From Klebsiella pneumoniae (GTDB lineage: Bacteria > Pseudomonadota > Gammaproteobacteria > Pseudomonadales > Azotimanducaceae), in the NCBI GenBank assembly GCA_945878745.1, contig CAMDVY010000103.1, positions 1-8,656 on the forward strand: a stretch of DNA of 8,656 bases, given 5' to 3'. Both the position numbers and the translations under genes were made by a program. Below are positions 1-7,821 of the stretch, piece by piece (position 1 is the first letter of the stretch; every line of letters starts with the position of its first letter). The notes under the pieces were generated by a model. It was not told the origin of the DNA and did no database searches. It was given only the letters and a program-made list of their open reading frames with translations.

Positions 1-3000
1 TACCGGCCACCATGGCCTTACCCAGACGGAGAATTGCGATCTGCTCCTGCGTCGACAGCCACTGATTGCCATCGTTACCTCGTTCACCCAACAGGTCACG
101 TGCAGCCAGTTGCGCGAGTGCATCGGTCTCCTGTATTGCCATTCCCTGCTCTCTTGCCAGGGCTGCCATCAGCACGTCATCCCTCAGCTTGGAACCGTAG
201 TCGCCCAGCCACTCGGGGCGTTTCCATTCGCGCGTGGTAATGTCCTTGAAAGCAGCTGCCGCGCGACTCTTGTCACCGGCGATCGCCAATGCCGCTCCCA
301 GGTGCGCCAGCGGCAATGGAGCAATCAGTTTTTCCCGCTCGTTGTCATAAACCGCGCGCAAGGTACCCAACGGCGCCTTGCCGGCCAGCGCCAGCACGTA
401 TCCGGCATGTGCAAGTTCAGCCAGGCGCATGTGTTCGTAGTGTTCAAACTCATAGTGCGTGTTGCCACCTTTCAGCACGTCCTCCAGCAGTCGGTCGAGC
501 GCCTTGTCGAGCATCGCCGCTGGAATCGCCTGACCGGCCGCACGCGCCTGCAGAAGCAACTCCACGACATAGGGTGTAATTACCGAACTACCCTCGCCTT
601 CTCCTGGCCAGAGACTGAAGTGACCGGACTCGTTCTGCATGGTCGCGAGCCTGGCAAAAGCAGTTTCCAGCGACGCTGCGCGCGCCGGACCGGAAACATC
701 GATCGGCTGATTATTCTGATCTCGCAGGCTGCTGGCTTCGATACCCAGACGCGATCGGGTTTCGTCATCCAGCAGCACCAGCGGCATGGCGCGAGACGTG
801 GTCTGCTCGGCACAACCGTAGGGGTACTGCATCAATGCCTGGGCAGATTGAACATAAGGCATCGGTGGCAAACGACCGATGCTGATCCGCTGCACGATCG
901 ACGCGGGGTACAGACCATCACGCAACCCACTATCCGGCAACACCGTTGACCCGCCTGTTACCGAGGCCAGTTTCATGCGCTGCACCGCCGGCCATCCGGC
1001 ACGAACGACCACGCTGAAACTGCGGTCCAGCGCCACCTCCGAACCCTTGAGTTTCACCTGGATTCGGCCAATGCCAAAACCGTCACGGGCCTGCACCGGA
1101 ATGCTGAGCGTCGTGCGTTCACCATCGGCCAGCGTGACACTCTTTGGTGCACCGCTGACAGCGATTGGACCTTCCGTATCGAACTGCAAATTGAATTCGC
1201 CCGCCTTGCCACTCGCATTGTCGAGATCCAGAGAGAGCCGACTGTCATCACCCGGAGCCAGCACACGCGGTAGACTGGCTTCCATGATCACCGGTGCGCG
1301 CACGATCGTCTCATGCTGAGCGGCGCCAAACTGCTGATCGCCATACACCACTGCACGAATACGCAACGTGCCGTTGAAGTCCGGTACATTCACCTCAACT
1401 GAAGCCTTGCCGTTTGCATCAAGCGTTACCGGCGCAGCCAGCAGATCGACGATCCGGATTTCAGTATTCGGTCGACGTCCTTGCGGCAGCGCCAGCACTG
1501 CGGCATCACCGCCATATCGAAGCCGGGCCTGATTGCCCGCAAAACTCTCGATCACCCGACCGTAGACGTCGTACGCATCCACACCAAATCGTCGAGGCGC
1601 GAAAAACCACGCCGCGGCGTCGGGAACCGGGAACGATGTCATGTTGAGGACGCCGGCGTCAGTAGCAGTGAGTCGTACGTTCGCCTGTTTGCCTGCCAGG
1701 GACGGCGCGACAACTTCAAGCGTCAATGGCTGCATGGGTCGCATGGTCTCCGCCCCCTGCACGGTTACCGCGATCTTGCGATCCCCACGATTCAATGGCA
1801 CGTGTGCGATGCCGACCGCTCGATTCGGGGTGATGGCATCGGCGCTCGATCCCGGCCTGAACACCAGCGCGGTGAAATATAGATCGTGCCGATTCCAGGC
1901 TGGGTCAAGCGGCAATTCGACCGTCGTGCCTTGACCCACCGTCATTGTGCGGTGCCACAACAGGTGGTCCCCTTCAAGCATCAGCAGGGCGGGCCCTTCG
2001 TGAGGCGCCGTGAGTGTGATCGTGGCCGTCTCTCCGCTCGTGTAGGACGGCTTGTCGAGCACTACCTTGACCTTGTCCGGACGTGCTTCGAGTCCGCGGC
2101 TTTCGCTGCTACCCCAACCGGCTTCAAACGGCTGGCGCAACACCAGCTTGGTCGCCGGATCCGTAATCTCCAGACGGTAGCTGCCCCACGTCACCGGTAC
2201 ACTGAGCTTGCCACGCGCACCGGCGGCAATCGTCAACTCCGTGTCGAGCACCGCTTCATCGCGCGTCGTGAAGTCGAAGGTCCAACCGGTGTTGTCGACG
2301 TATCGCCACTGGTAGTCACGCGCCTCCCGAATCACCTTCACCGTGAGCCGATCAGCGGCCAGCAGTTCACCTGCTGCGTTCGCGCGGATGATTTCGAAGG
2401 ACGCGTCCGCGTCGGGGCTCGCCCCGTCTGCCAGATCAAAGAGGGGGCGCATGCCAACCAGTTCGTTTGCCGGCCAGACTGTCCGCTTGAGACTTCTGGT
2501 CACCGCACGTCCACCGGTTTCATGCACGCTACCCGCCAACACGACTTCAATCGGTGTTGTTGGAGGCGCCTCGCCGGGCAAGTTGATGTCCTGGGATAAC
2601 TTGCCATCACCATCGAGCCTCGCGTCGATCAGATCATCCACTGCCTCCGGCATTTCTGCCTTGGCATCACCAAAACGAAAATCCTTGAGGGCTTCGATCG
2701 GATGCGGCTGTGGCAACTGCACCAGACGTGCAGTGAAACGATTGCCAGCGGCCGGGGCGCCATGCAGATAGTCAGCATCCACACGAACCGGGAATACGGC
2801 GCCTGCCTGCAACTGATCGGCGGTTGAGGTCAGCTCCAGTTTCAGTCGTTCCGGCAGAAACTCTTCGACCCGGAAGGAAAAACCTTGTGCCCGATCGCTG
2901 GATTCGGGGTCGGTTGCGAAGTCCACCGACCAGCGACCCGTTGCGGCATCGGCCGGTAACGAACGCGTGAATTCGTAGTAACCCAGTGCACCGGAACCCA

Positions 3001-4261
3001 GTTGTTGTTGAACCACCGCTTTGCCATCCGGCTGACGGAGCGTGGCAAACACCGGTTGTGCAGGGATCGCTGCGCCATCGTGATCGCGCAACAACGCCGA
3101 GACCGTAACCGTCTCCCCGGGCCGATAGAGGTCGCGACTCGCCCACGGAAAGATCTCCACCGTTCGTTGTGGCCTGCCGCTGACCGCAAACTCGGAGATA
3201 TCCAGCGCTGGTTGATTGAATGGCAACAACGCCAGATCGTCACCTTTTTGCGCCAGCAACAGATGCTCGCTTTTCAGGCTGTAGTTCTCGAAGCGCGCAA
3301 CCCCATCATCATCCGTTTCCGACTTGGCGATGAGGATGCCCTTGGCGTCACGTACTACCAGCTTGACGCCAGACTTCGGCTCGCCACTTTCCAGTGACGC
3401 GGCATGCACCAGTAGCCCGTTGGGGTAGTGACGGACGTGCAGCCCGATATCACTGACAAAAAACAGACTGGTGTCCTGTTCATACGGGAACGCGCCACCA
3501 CGTTTCATCACCGCAAAGTAGAGACCAGGCGCCGACAGCTCTTCGATATCCCGAATCGGCAGATAGGTCAGCGTTCGCTCGTTGGGCACCCCTTCGATGG
3601 CAAACCGGTTCGAATACACCGAGTCGGCATACTTGGACATCTGTTCGAGGGACCAGTAGCTGCGTCGACCACCGGCGGAGAATTCGCCGAGAAAGGTGTT
3701 CAGGTGTTTGTCTCGCACGCGCAGGAATTCAACGTCCAGGTCCGACACGTTTACCGTCACCACTGGCAGACCCCGCGACTCATGCGCCGGTAACACACTG
3801 CCCTGACTGGCAAACCCGAGGATCGGCTCCAGCGGGCCGGTATGCACAGACTGGTCCGTATCCTTGCCGATGGTCGACCCGTCCACTGCAGCCAATGGTG
3901 CCTTCAATGTGACGGTGTAACTCTTGTTGCTCTCCAGATAAGGGAAACGCAACTCGCGTCCTTCATTTTCCAGTACCCAGCTGCCGGAAGGAATACCGCC
4001 TTCGCTGTCCTTGATGGCGAGCAGATCATCAAACTTCTGCGCACCCGCCAGTGGCATGGAAAACGTCAGCAGAATCGAAGCACGGCCGTCGTAGGTGGAC
4101 GCATCTGAAGACACCAGCGCGAAACCATCAACCGCAGCTGCAGACTCCGTGGTCTGCGTAATGTCGGTCGTCGGCTGACCACCACCACATCCTGCCAGCC
4201 CACCCAGCAGAAACACGGTCGAAATCAACGCACGGAACATATGGGGGAAGCAGCGCGGCAT
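1..4261 (-). CDS. yfhM: Bacterial alpha-2-macroglobulin lipoprotein (YfhM/ECAM type), C-terminus beyond the left edge
   Basis: Periplasmic protease trap. In this family a protease cuts a bait region, which exposes an internal thioester that covalently captures the attacker. I translated 1,420 residues with no stop or frameshift; the protein runs off the left edge. Visible in order: a lipoprotein signal ending at Cys25; an MG1-like domain from about residue 42; the phrase GFASQGSVLP, close to E. coli YfhM; the macroglobulin motif DLYRPGET at 377-384; DAGVLNM at 868-874; a candidate bait region near 905-938; the thioester motif YPYGCAEQTTS with Cys1150; and WLGDYGSKLRDD from Trp1351 in the helical thioester domain. 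E. coli YfhM is about 1,650 residues with its thioester Cys near 1187, so roughly 200 or more residues are missing. The ATG at 4261 is preferred over the internal ATG at 4240 because GAGAAAAGG lies 7 nt upstream of it. It begins 106 nt after the MFS gene and probably has its own promoter. Family assignment is firm; the exact symbol is by homology. Confidence 0.95.
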   Translation of the reverse strand, partial: MPRCFPHMFRALISTVFLLGGLAGCGGGQPTTDITQTTESAAAVDGFALVSSDASTYDGRASILLTFSMPLAGAQKFDDLLAIKDSEGGIPSGSWVLENEGRELRFPYLESNKSYTVTLKAPLAAVDGSTIGKDTDQSVHTGPLEPILGFASQGSVLPAHESRGLPVVTVNVSDLDVEFLRVRDKHLNTFLGEFSAGGRRSYWSLEQMSKYADSVYSNRFAIEGVPNERTLTYLPIRDIEELSAPGLYFAVMKRGGAFPYEQDTSLFFVSDIGLHVRHYPNGLLVHAASLESGEPKSGVKLVVRDAKGILIAKSETDDDGVARFENYSLKSEHLLLAQKGDDLALLPFNQPALDISEFAVSGRPQRTVEIFPWASRDLYRPGETVTVSALLRDHDGAAIPAQPVFATLRQPDGKAVVQQQLGSGALGYYEFTRSLPADAATGRWSVDFATDPESSDRAQGFSFRVEEFLPERLKLELTSTADQLQAGAVFPVRVDADYLHGAPAAGNRFTARLVQLPQPHPIEALKDFRFGDAKAEMPEAVDDLIDARLDGDGKLSQDINLPGEAPPTTPIEVVLAGSVHETGGRAVTRSLKRTVWPANELVGMRPLFDLADGASPDADASFEIIRANAAGELLAADRLTVKVIREARDYQWRYVDNTGWTFDFTTRDEAVLDTELTIAAGARGKLSVPVTWGSYRLEITDPATKLVLRQPFEAGWGSSESRGLEARPDKVKVVLDKPSYTSGETATITLTAPHEGPALLMLEGDHLLWHRTMTVGQGTTVELPLDPAWNRHDLYFTALVFRPGSSADAITPNRAVGIAHVPLNRGDRKIAVTVQGAETMRPMQPLTLEVVAPSLAGKQANVRLTATDAGVLNMTSFPVPDAAAWFFAPRRFGVDAYDVYGRVIESFAGNQARLRYGGDAAVLALPQGRRPNTEIRIVDLLAAPVTLDANGKASVEVNVPDFNGTLRIRAVVYGDQQFGAAQHETIVRAPVIMEASLPRVLAPGDDSRLSLDLDNASGKAGEFNLQFDTEGPIAVSGAPKSVTLADGERTTLSIPVQARDGFGIGRIQVKLKGSEVALDRSFSVVVRAGWPAVQRMKLASVTGGSTVLPDSGLRDGLYPASIVQRISIGRLPPMPYVQSAQALMQYPYGCAEQTTSRAMPLVLLDDETRSRLGIEASSLRDQNNQPIDVSGPARAASLETAFARLATMQNESGHFSLWPGEGEGSSVITPYVVELLLQARAAGQAIPAAMLDKALDRLLEDVLKGGNTHYEFEHYEHMRLAELAHAGYVLALAGKAPLGTLRAVYDNEREKLIAPLPLAHLGAALAIAGDKSRAAAAFKDITTREWKRPEWLGDYGSKLRDDVLMAALAREQGMAIQETDALAQLAARDLLGERGNDGNQWLSTQEQIAILRLGKAMVAG
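803..817 (-). other. Thioester motif GCAEQ of the alpha-2-macroglobulin
   Basis: These codons encode Gly1149-Cys1150-Ala-Glu-Gln1153, set in YPYGCAEQTTS. In thioester-containing macroglobulins the Cys side chain and the Gln carbonyl form the reactive internal bond. Both are present, which separates this protein from the YfhJ-like bacterial paralogues that lack the motif. Confidence 0.92.
4187..4261 (-). other. Lipoprotein signal peptide with lipobox (residues 1-25)
   Basis: The first 25 residues have a short basic start (MPRCFPHMFR), a hydrophobic stretch (ALISTVFLLGG) and the lipobox LAGC, with the modified cysteine at residue 25. Residues after the Cys are GGG. There is no Asp at +2, the usual inner-membrane retention signal in Enterobacteria, so sorting to the outer membrane is predicted by the E. 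coli rule. That rule may not hold in this organism. Confidence 0.88.
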
Positions 4262-4367
4262 CGAAGTACCTTTTCTCGATTGAGTAGCTGGTGAAATCGT
4301 CTGGAATGAAGTCGGCAACGACGGCAGTTTACGCTGACCTAAACCGTGGCAGTACAGGCGCGCGCGC
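4262..4367 (-). other. Intergenic gap between the MFS gene and the alpha-2-macroglobulin gene
   Basis: This 106-nt non-coding stretch probably holds the promoter of the macroglobulin gene, but I could not find a convincing -35/-10 pair. On the minus strand it contains the end of a GC-only palindrome at the MFS stop, then an imperfect inverted pair (ACGG-TTTA against TAAA-CTG-CCGT, with a 3-nt bulge) at about 4321-4347, then the ribosome binding site. No T-run follows either hairpin, so a classical intrinsic terminator is not supported. Confidence 0.5.
4269..4277 (-). promoter_or_regulatory. Ribosome binding site of the alpha-2-macroglobulin gene
   Basis: On the minus strand GAGAAAAGG lies 7 nt before the ATG at 4261. 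The in-frame ATG at 4240 has no purine-rich stretch before it, so this site decides the start and adds seven residues before the second methionine. Confidence 0.65.
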
Positions 4368-4369
4368 CT
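4356..4369. repeat. Perfect 14-bp palindrome AGGCGCGCGCGCCT overlapping the MFS stop codon
   Basis: The sequence equals its own reverse complement across all 14 bases, and two of them belong to the TAG stop of the MFS gene. As RNA it could fold as a 5-bp stem with a CGCG loop. It might be an mRNA 3'-end stabiliser, part of an inefficient terminator, a protein-binding site, or chance in GC-rich DNA. No U-tract follows on either strand. Confidence 0.6.
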
Positions 4370-5711
4370 ACTCGACCAACATTTTCTGTCGGTACGCCGC
4401 CGCCCCGACCAGCAGCAGGCCGATGGCGATCGGCCCCATGAACAACGACACCAGGCCAAGCGATTGCGCCACGGCCAGGGGATCACCAAAAACATAGTCG
4501 GTACAGGCCGCCACCAGCGTTGGCCCCAGCGCAAGCCCAATGACATTGGTGGTCACCACGTACAGGCCGTTGATCACACCACGCATCTCGTTCGGCGTGA
4601 CCATCTGCATGGCGGAAGTAATCAACGCCAGTGGCATCGTCACCGCAAAGCTGGCGCCGGCTATACAGCACAGCGCCATCGTCGCCGTGTCCTGAAACGG
4701 CAGGCACACCAGCATGGTCGCTGCGGTTGCAGCCCCGACCACCGCCACCCGTAACGGCGCATCGACATATCCCCAACGGGCCAGCACACGGGCGATGACA
4801 GGGCCGGAAAGCACGCCCGCCGAGCCCGCAATCAACGCGATGACGCCGTAGGTTCGCCCGGCATCGGCCAGGTCCCACCCGTACACACGAACCAGAATGG
4901 TGGGCGTCCAGCTCTGCAGGCCATACAGCATGACGATGATGAACGGCACACCCAGATGGAGTGCCACGTAGATCCGATGATTGGCCCGCATGTAGGCCCA
5001 CACTTCACTCCACGGCGGCACCACCAGCCCGGCTTCCTTGCGCCCGGTCCGCAGCGGTTCACGAACCGTGGCGATCAGCGCAGCAATCAGGATGCCGGGC
5101 AGGCCAACGGCAATGAAAGTGAATTGCCAGGGTGCAAGCTGGCCCAGCAATGGCAGATCAATCGACTCGACCGTCCGTGTCCAGTCGAGCACTTCGGCCC
5201 CGGCGATCATGGCAATGCCAGCGCCGATGTACGGCCCCATCAGGTAGACACTGATCGGCCGCGACAACTTGTCGGGATGAAAGTAGTCAGCCAGCACCGA
5301 CCAGGCGGCTGGGCTCAAGGCCGCTTCTCCGGCACCAACCCCCATTCGCGCAATCAGCAGCTGGGTATAGTTTCGCGACAACCCACAGGCGATGGTGGTC
5401 GCACTCCAGACCAGCACCCCACCAATCATGATCCACACGCGGTTGAATCGATCGACCATCCGACCGACGGGGACACTCATCAGCACATAGGTGGTGGCAA
5501 AAGCAAAACCTTGCAAAAAGCTGATCTGTGTATCCGAGATCGCAAGGTCAGCGCGTATGGGCTCCACCAGCAGATTCAGGACCTGTCGATCAACAAAGGA
5601 AAACGTGAAACCCAACAGGAGTACACACGTGACATACCAGCCGTGGCGCGCAGACGGCCAGCTGGCTGGATCGTCCAGCGACGGGGGAACTGAAGAACTT
5701 CTCGATGTCAT
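4368..5711 (-). CDS. MFS transporter, spinster-like family, 12 transmembrane helices
   Basis: Inner-membrane secondary carrier of 447 residues, full length for the major facilitator superfamily. The first helix follows a short polar N-terminus (residues 1-24) and carries FSFVDRQVLNLLVEPI (37-52), typical of the spinster-like branch. The loop 2-3 signature GRMVDRFNR is at 83-91. ARMGVGAGEAALSPAAWSVLADYF (121-144) matches the conserved helix 4-5 region of that branch. A second-half motif, PNEMRGVINGLY, is at 373-384. Hydrophobic segments alternate to the end, and the C-terminal tail is short. It starts 16 nt after the NTF2-fold gene with only a weak purine stretch (GCGGA) upstream, so translation probably depends on the preceding gene. 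As the last gene of the cassette it likely imports the substrate or exports a product. Members are often found in catabolic clusters of proteobacteria, but the substrate cannot be inferred. Confidence 0.93.
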   Translation of the reverse strand: MTSRSSSVPPSLDDPASWPSARHGWYVTCVLLLGFTFSFVDRQVLNLLVEPIRADLAISDTQISFLQGFAFATTYVLMSVPVGRMVDRFNRVWIMIGGVLVWSATTIACGLSRNYTQLLIARMGVGAGEAALSPAAWSVLADYFHPDKLSRPISVYLMGPYIGAGIAMIAGAEVLDWTRTVESIDLPLLGQLAPWQFTFIAVGLPGILIAALIATVREPLRTGRKEAGLVVPPWSEVWAYMRANHRIYVALHLGVPFIIVMLYGLQSWTPTILVRVYGWDLADAGRTYGVIALIAGSAGVLSGPVIARVLARWGYVDAPLRVAVVGAATAATMLVCLPFQDTATMALCCIAGASFAVTMPLALITSAMQMVTPNEMRGVINGLYVVTTNVIGLALGPTLVAACTDYVFGDPLAVAQSLGLVSLFMGPIAIGLLLVGAAAYRQKMLVE

Positions 5712-5727
5712 GGCTTGTTGGATCCGC

Positions 5728-6288
5728 TCAGATCGGCCCCAGTTGACGCACTTCGGCTGACAGATGCACCAGATTCATCGCGCGAATCTGCCAGCCGGTG
5801 CCGGGCACAAAAAGAACCTCATCCACGTAGTTGCCCATCACCAGACGCAGGCGATTGTCAGGCCACACATGCCAGGCTTGCAGATAGCTGGTCATGCCTG
5901 CCGTTCCTTCGACGATCTGGTCCTGGCCTCTGGCATCCGTGCTGGTCTGCAAGGTCCGGATGTCGACGATCTGCGTACCTGCAAGATGCTGGGTGACGAC
6001 ATAATCGTTCAGCGCCTTCATCACCACCGCCGCCCAACCATCCGGTCCGATGGCCGCCAGCGGTTTGGCGGTGGCTCCCGTAACCTGAACCGACGCCTCA
6101 GGGGTGAAAATCCGATGATAGATCCGTCGCGCTTCCGCGTTGGCGTCGGCGTCACCCGTCATGCCAAAAAGATCTGTCGCGCGGCAGTACCAGCGGCGCA
6201 GATACTCGATCTCCTGCCGTGCCTGCACAAACAAGGGCGACGTGACAAACGTAAGTTCGGTGGAGGGGATGGTGGGCGTGTAACTCAT
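5728..6288 (-). CDS. NTF2/SnoaL-like fold protein, 186 aa
   Basis: Small cytosolic protein of the cone-shaped alpha+beta barrel class, which includes SnoaL-like cyclases, scytalone dehydratase, ketosteroid isomerase and the beta subunits of ring-hydroxylating dioxygenases. The opening helix EIEYLRRWYCRATDLFG (26-42), then YHRIFTPEASVQV (57-69), TQHLAGTQIVDI (99-110, with His101) and the strand-rich end YLQAWHVWPDNRLRLVMGNYVDEVLF (135-160) and GWQIRAMNLVHL (165-176) fit the SnoaL-like_4 group. No dioxygenase alpha subunit is nearby, so a hydroxylase beta-subunit role is unlikely here. Its ATG overlaps the aldehyde dehydrogenase stop as ATGA, with no good Shine-Dalgarno sequence, which points to translational coupling. 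It may act as a dehydratase, isomerase or binding protein on a pathway intermediate; no catalytic residue can be assigned with confidence. Confidence 0.85.
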   Translation of the reverse strand: MSYTPTIPSTELTFVTSPLFVQARQEIEYLRRWYCRATDLFGMTGDADANAEARRIYHRIFTPEASVQVTGATAKPLAAIGPDGWAAVVMKALNDYVVTQHLAGTQIVDIRTLQTSTDARGQDQIVEGTAGMTSYLQAWHVWPDNRLRLVMGNYVDEVLFVPGTGWQIRAMNLVHLSAEVRQLGPI

Positions 6289-7766
6289 GACGACGAACCG
6301 GACTGCAGATAACCACCACCTTTGACCACCTGTTTGATCTGCGTGAACTCAAGAATGCCCTCCATCCCGCACTCGCGTCCCCAGCCACTTTGTTTATAAC
6401 CACCAAACGGCTGGGTCAACGACACACCAGCCATATTGATCGCGACGCTGCCGGCCTTGATTCGCCGGGCCATGGATTGTGCAAGCGAGGTATCCCGTGA
6501 ATAGATCGAACAGGCAAGACCAAAGCGTGAATCGTTGGCGATGGCGATTGCCTCTTCGACGCCAGAATAAGGGATGACCGCGGTAACCGGTCCGAAGATC
6601 TCTTCCTGTGCAACGTGCATCGCATTGTCGACATCAGCAAGCAATGTCGGCTCATAGAACCAGCCACGATTCAGATGTGCTGGGCGACGTCCGCCCGCGA
6701 CCACCCGCGCGCCATCGGCTTTGGCCTGCGCGACATGGGACTCCACGCGTGTCCTGGCCCGCTCGACCGCGAGTGGACCTCGATCGGTGCTGGTGTCAAA
6801 CGGATCACCAATCCTGAGTGAACGGAAATGGCTGGCCAGCGCATCAACCACTTCGTTGTACCGCGAACGAGGCGCCAGCACCCGTGACAGATTGACACAC
6901 ACCTGGCCCATGAAGCCGGTCGATCCAACACCCAGCGTCTGCATCACCTCATCCAGATCCACATCGTCGGTTATGATGGCCGGTGATTTGCCACCCAGTT
7001 CGAGCGCGGTCCGAGCCAGCCGATCAGCGGTACGTTTGACCACGTCCACACCGATCGCGGTACCTCCGGTGAGTGCAACCATATCGATGCCCGGATGACC
7101 AACCAGATGTTGGGTCACCGGTGTGTCAGCGGCGAGCACACTGACCACGCCTGGTGGAAACGCAGCTTCTCTGATCGCTTCGGCGATGAGCCGGGACGTC
7201 AGCGGCGACTCCGGTGCATGTTTGACGATGACGGTACAACCGGCCAGGAGCGCCGGGATGATCTTCATACCCATCAGCACGATGGGTCCGTTGAACGTCA
7301 TGATGCCAAGCACGGTGCCGATAGGCTCACGAAGCAGCAGGACATCACCACGATCTTCTTCAAACTGTGCGCGATGTGCGTTCGCCAGCGCGCCTCGCCA
7401 GATACTGACCCCGGCACCATCATTGATCATCTCACCGTGCGCGATAGTGGCACCGGACTCAAACGCCCAGGCGCGATTCAAAGCCGGCAGACGCACCTCC
7501 AGGGCATCACACAATCGGGTGCAAACGGCGATCCGTTCGCTCACTGACAGGCTGGGCCACGCTCCGGTGTCAAACGCCGTCCGTGCGGCCAATACAGCCG
7601 CATCGGCATCCTGCGTAGTCGGCAAGGCAACCCGCGCCACCGGTTCTTCCGTCGTCGGGGAAATGACATCAACCATCTCTCCCGTTCCTTGCTGCCAGTA
7701 GCCACCGATGAACTGTGCATCAAGCCCATGGATTTGAACGTCGAGAGAATCAGGATGCGCAGTCAT
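6285..7766 (-). CDS. Aldehyde dehydrogenase, NAD(P)-dependent, 493 aa
   Basis: Oxidises an aldehyde to the carboxylic acid with NAD(P)+ in the cytosol. The length is standard for the ALDH superfamily and the key residues are present: Asn159 in IMTFNGP, Lys182 in VIVKHAPE, a cofactor-loop motif ALTGGTAIG (231-239), general base Glu256 in LELGGKSP, nucleophile Cys290 in GFMGQVCVN, Glu389 in EEIFGPV and the end motif PFGGYKQSGWGRE (453-465). Glu256 and Cys290 are 34 residues apart, as in well-studied ALDHs. The frame stays open upstream to 8018, but the ATG at 7766 gives the usual N-terminus (FIGGYWQ, ISPTTEEPVARV) and follows GGAGGG. The longer start would overlap the EthD gene by about 200 nt and add an unrelated tail. 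It lies 55 nt after the EthD gene, and its stop overlaps the next gene by 4 nt. The asparagine motif is TFN rather than the common PWN, so the substrate subfamily is unclear. Confidence 0.95.
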   Translation of the reverse strand: MTAHPDSLDVQIHGLDAQFIGGYWQQGTGEMVDVISPTTEEPVARVALPTTQDADAAVLAARTAFDTGAWPSLSVSERIAVCTRLCDALEVRLPALNRAWAFESGATIAHGEMINDGAGVSIWRGALANAHRAQFEEDRGDVLLLREPIGTVLGIMTFNGPIVLMGMKIIPALLAGCTVIVKHAPESPLTSRLIAEAIREAAFPPGVVSVLAADTPVTQHLVGHPGIDMVALTGGTAIGVDVVKRTADRLARTALELGGKSPAIITDDVDLDEVMQTLGVGSTGFMGQVCVNLSRVLAPRSRYNEVVDALASHFRSLRIGDPFDTSTDRGPLAVERARTRVESHVAQAKADGARVVAGGRRPAHLNRGWFYEPTLLADVDNAMHVAQEEIFGPVTAVIPYSGVEEAIAIANDSRFGLACSIYSRDTSLAQSMARRIKAGSVAINMAGVSLTQPFGGYKQSGWGRECGMEGILEFTQIKQVVKGGGYLQSGSSS

Positions 7767-7778
7767 GGTTGCTGTAAA

Positions 7779-7784
7779 CCCTCC
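7779..7784 (-). promoter_or_regulatory. Ribosome binding site of the aldehyde dehydrogenase gene (GGAGGG)
   Basis: GGAGGG sits 12 nt before the ATG at 7766 on the minus strand. The spacing is longer than usual, but no nearer in-frame start codon exists, so it supports this start over the upstream open frame. The 55-nt gap that holds it (7767-7821) shows no terminator-like hairpin, which fits read-through from the EthD gene. Confidence 0.55.
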
Positions 7785-7821
7785 GGCTGGTTGGACGATA
7801 TGTATTTGGACATGAACGGAT

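Noticed and set aside
110..949. Long plus-strand open frame of 279 codons inside the macroglobulin gene
   Set aside because: It is antisense to a region that encodes the conserved thioester domain, has no recognisable domain and is rich in Arg, Gln and His, as expected of a shadow frame in GC-rich DNA.
1886..2599. Plus-strand open frame of 237 codons
   Set aside because: It is antisense to well-conserved macroglobulin sequence, and its translation shows no family motif.
4290..4345. Sigma-70 promoter for the macroglobulin gene
   Set aside because: TTGCCG on the minus strand could be a -35 box, but no acceptable -10 box lies 16-18 nt after it.
4956..5693. Plus-strand open frame of 245 codons opposite the MFS gene
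   Set aside because: The translation is polar and His/Arg/Gln-rich with no domain, while the minus strand encodes a complete transporter with its signature motifs.
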